Positions 14,408-15,363 of a stretch of DNA of 15,363 nucleotides are shown here, in pieces (position 1 is the stretch's first letter; every line of letters begins with the position of its first letter). The notes beneath the pieces were generated by a model, which was given only the letters and a program-made list of their open reading frames with translations, was not told where the DNA came from and did no database searches. Source of the DNA: Rhizobiaceae bacterium (GTDB lineage Bacteria > Pseudomonadota > Alphaproteobacteria > Rhizobiales > Rhizobiaceae). The stretch spans positions 1-15,363 of the forward strand of contig JAJFMR010000023.1 in NCBI GenBank assembly GCA_020696915.1. Reading direction: 5' to 3'. The position numbers and the translations under genes were made by a program.

Positions 14408-15363
14408 CTACCCGAGCTTGTCGATCATGTCCTGGGTGATCAGACAGATGCCCTTCTCGGAAACCCGGAAGCGCCTGGCGTCCAGCTTCGGATCCTCGCC
14501 GACGACCAGACCTTCGGGAATCCGCACCCCGTGATCGATGACGACGCCCTTGAGCCGGGCCTTCCTTCCGACGATGCAGTCGGGAAGCATCACCACGTCC
14601 TCGAGGGTCGACCAGGAATTGATGCGCGCTCCGGTGAAGATCAGGCTGCGCTTCAGCGACGCGCCCGAGACGATGCAATCGCCCGACACCAGTGACGAAA
14701 CCGCCATGCCACGGCGTCCGTTCTCGTCGTGGACGAACTTCGCCGGCGGCTTCAGTTCCGCATAGGTCCAGATTGGCCAGTCGCGATCGTAGAGGTCGAG
14801 TTCAGGCGTAATGTCGGTGAGGTCGATGTTGGCCTCCCAGTAGGCGTCGACCGTCCCGACATCGCGCCAATAGGCCTGCGCTTCGGCACTGGAACGGACG
14901 CAGGACTTGGTGAAGCGATGGGCGATCGCCTTGCCGTGCCCGACGATGTAGGGGATGATGTCCTTGCCGAAGTCACGCGTCGATTCCGGCTGGCTCGCAT
15001 CGCGGCGGAGCTGGTCCATCAGGAACTTCGTCCTGAACACGTAGATGCCCATGGATGCCAGCGCGAAGTCGGGCCTGTCCGGCATTCCGGGCGGGTCGGC
15101 GGGCTTTTCGATGAAGGAGATGATCCTGTCTTCCTCGTCGACATGCATGACGCCGAAGCCGGAGGCCTCCAGGCGCGGCACTTCCAGGCAGCCGACCGTG
15201 ACGTCGGCACCGGCATCGCAGTGCTGCCGCAGCATCAGTTCGTAGTCCATCTTGTAGATGTGGTCGCCGGCCAGCACGACCATGTATTCGGGATTGTAGG
15301 ATTCGATGATGTCGATGTTCTGGAAGACCGCGTCGGCGGTTCCCTCGTACCATTGCGTCTCGG
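14408..15363 (-). CDS. glgC: Glucose-1-phosphate adenylyltransferase GlgC (partial, 5' end beyond right edge)
   Basis: The C-terminal 317 residues of ADP-glucose pyrophosphorylase, which makes ADP-glucose from ATP and glucose-1-P, the committed and allosterically controlled step of glycogen synthesis. Numbered from the first complete codon in the window: WYEGTADAVFQN (4-15), catalytic AGDHIYKMDY (31-40, D33), FIEKP with substrate-binding K86, SMGIYVF (103-109), DFGKDIIP (130-137), YWRDVGT (164-170), and a left-handed beta-helix domain of hexapeptide-like repeats (about 215-290) ending in RFRVSEKGICLITQDMIDKLG. K86 matches Lys195 of E. coli GlgC, so about 105 N-terminal residues, including the GGxGxRL nucleotide loop, lie beyond the window. 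No frame break is seen. It is the most upstream operon gene visible; its start and promoter are not in view. Confidence 0.96.
   Translation of the reverse strand, partial: ETQWYEGTADAVFQNIDIIESYNPEYMVVLAGDHIYKMDYELMLRQHCDAGADVTVGCLEVPRLEASGFGVMHVDEEDRIISFIEKPADPPGMPDRPDFALASMGIYVFRTKFLMDQLRRDASQPESTRDFGKDIIPYIVGHGKAIAHRFTKSCVRSSAEAQAYWRDVGTVDAYWEANIDLTDITPELDLYDRDWPIWTYAELKPPAKFVHDENGRRGMAVSSLVSGDCIVSGASLKRSLIFTGARINSWSTLEDVVMLPDCIVGRKARLKGVVIDHGVRIPEGLVVGEDPKLDARRFRVSEKGICLITQDMIDKLG

Noticed and set aside
12171..14534. A 787-codon open frame on the plus strand across pgm and glgA.
   Set aside because: It is antisense to two genes with intact catalytic motifs. Its translation is rich in Arg, Asp, Gly and Ala without any domain, a usual by-product of GC-rich codon use on the opposite strand.
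14388..14678. A longer GlgA starting inside glgC.
   Set aside because: The extension is another frame of glgC. GlgA homology begins at MQVLAVTPE (14387), with a good ribosome binding site.
1..15363. Mobile element, phage, CRISPR or defence island.
   Set aside because: No transposase, integrase, tRNA edge, spaced direct repeats or compositional break was seen. Apart from the nuclease all genes are ordinary metabolism or transport.

Overview
The window is GC-rich (roughly two thirds G+C by eye) and almost entirely coding. Protein similarity, the gene order glgC-glgA-pgm-glgX and the frequent GTG starts point to an alphaproteobacterium of the Hyphomicrobiales (Rhizobiales), perhaps near Mesorhizobium/Phyllobacteriaceae. 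The family-level placement is inference. There are nine protein genes. The outermost two run off the ends of the window. I saw no rRNA, tRNA, CRISPR array, insertion sequence or attachment site.

Left part (1-3591). A large minus-strand gene covers 1-2297 and continues past the left edge. It encodes a TM0106-family RecB-like protein: a PD-(D/E)XK nuclease with a likely Fe-S cluster, an RNase H-like exonuclease domain, and the start of a helicase (Walker A at the window edge). It is transcribed divergently from a plus-strand gene (2485-3591) for an NAD(P)H/FMN-type flavodoxin-fold oxidoreductase with an unusual five-cysteine segment. The 187 bp between them should hold both promoters.

Middle part (3606-9026, minus strand). 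This is a complete oligopeptide ABC importer, transcribed oppA-oppB-oppC-oppDF. OppA is the periplasmic binding protein, OppB and OppC are the permeases, and the two ATPase domains usually called OppD and OppF are fused in one polypeptide. oppC and oppDF follow their upstream genes almost without a gap, and each starts at GTG behind a good Shine-Dalgarno. A perfect 13-bp hairpin sits between oppA and oppB and probably sets a high ratio of binding protein to membrane components.

Right part (9307-15363, minus strand). This is the 3' part of a glycogen operon, transcribed glgC-glgA-pgm-glgX. Pgm interconverts glucose-6-P and glucose-1-P, GlgC makes ADP-glucose, GlgA polymerises it, and GlgX debranches the polymer for mobilisation. 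The genes are packed with gaps of 20 and 3 nt and a 1-nt TGATG overlap. glgC is cut by the right edge. glgB and glgP, which usually accompany these genes in rhizobia, are expected just outside.

Overall this looks like ordinary metabolic chromosome. I did not find a convincing new system. The most unusual items are the five-cysteine flavoprotein, the divergent nuclease-helicase, the enlarged periplasmic loop of OppC, and structured non-coding DNA around oppA.
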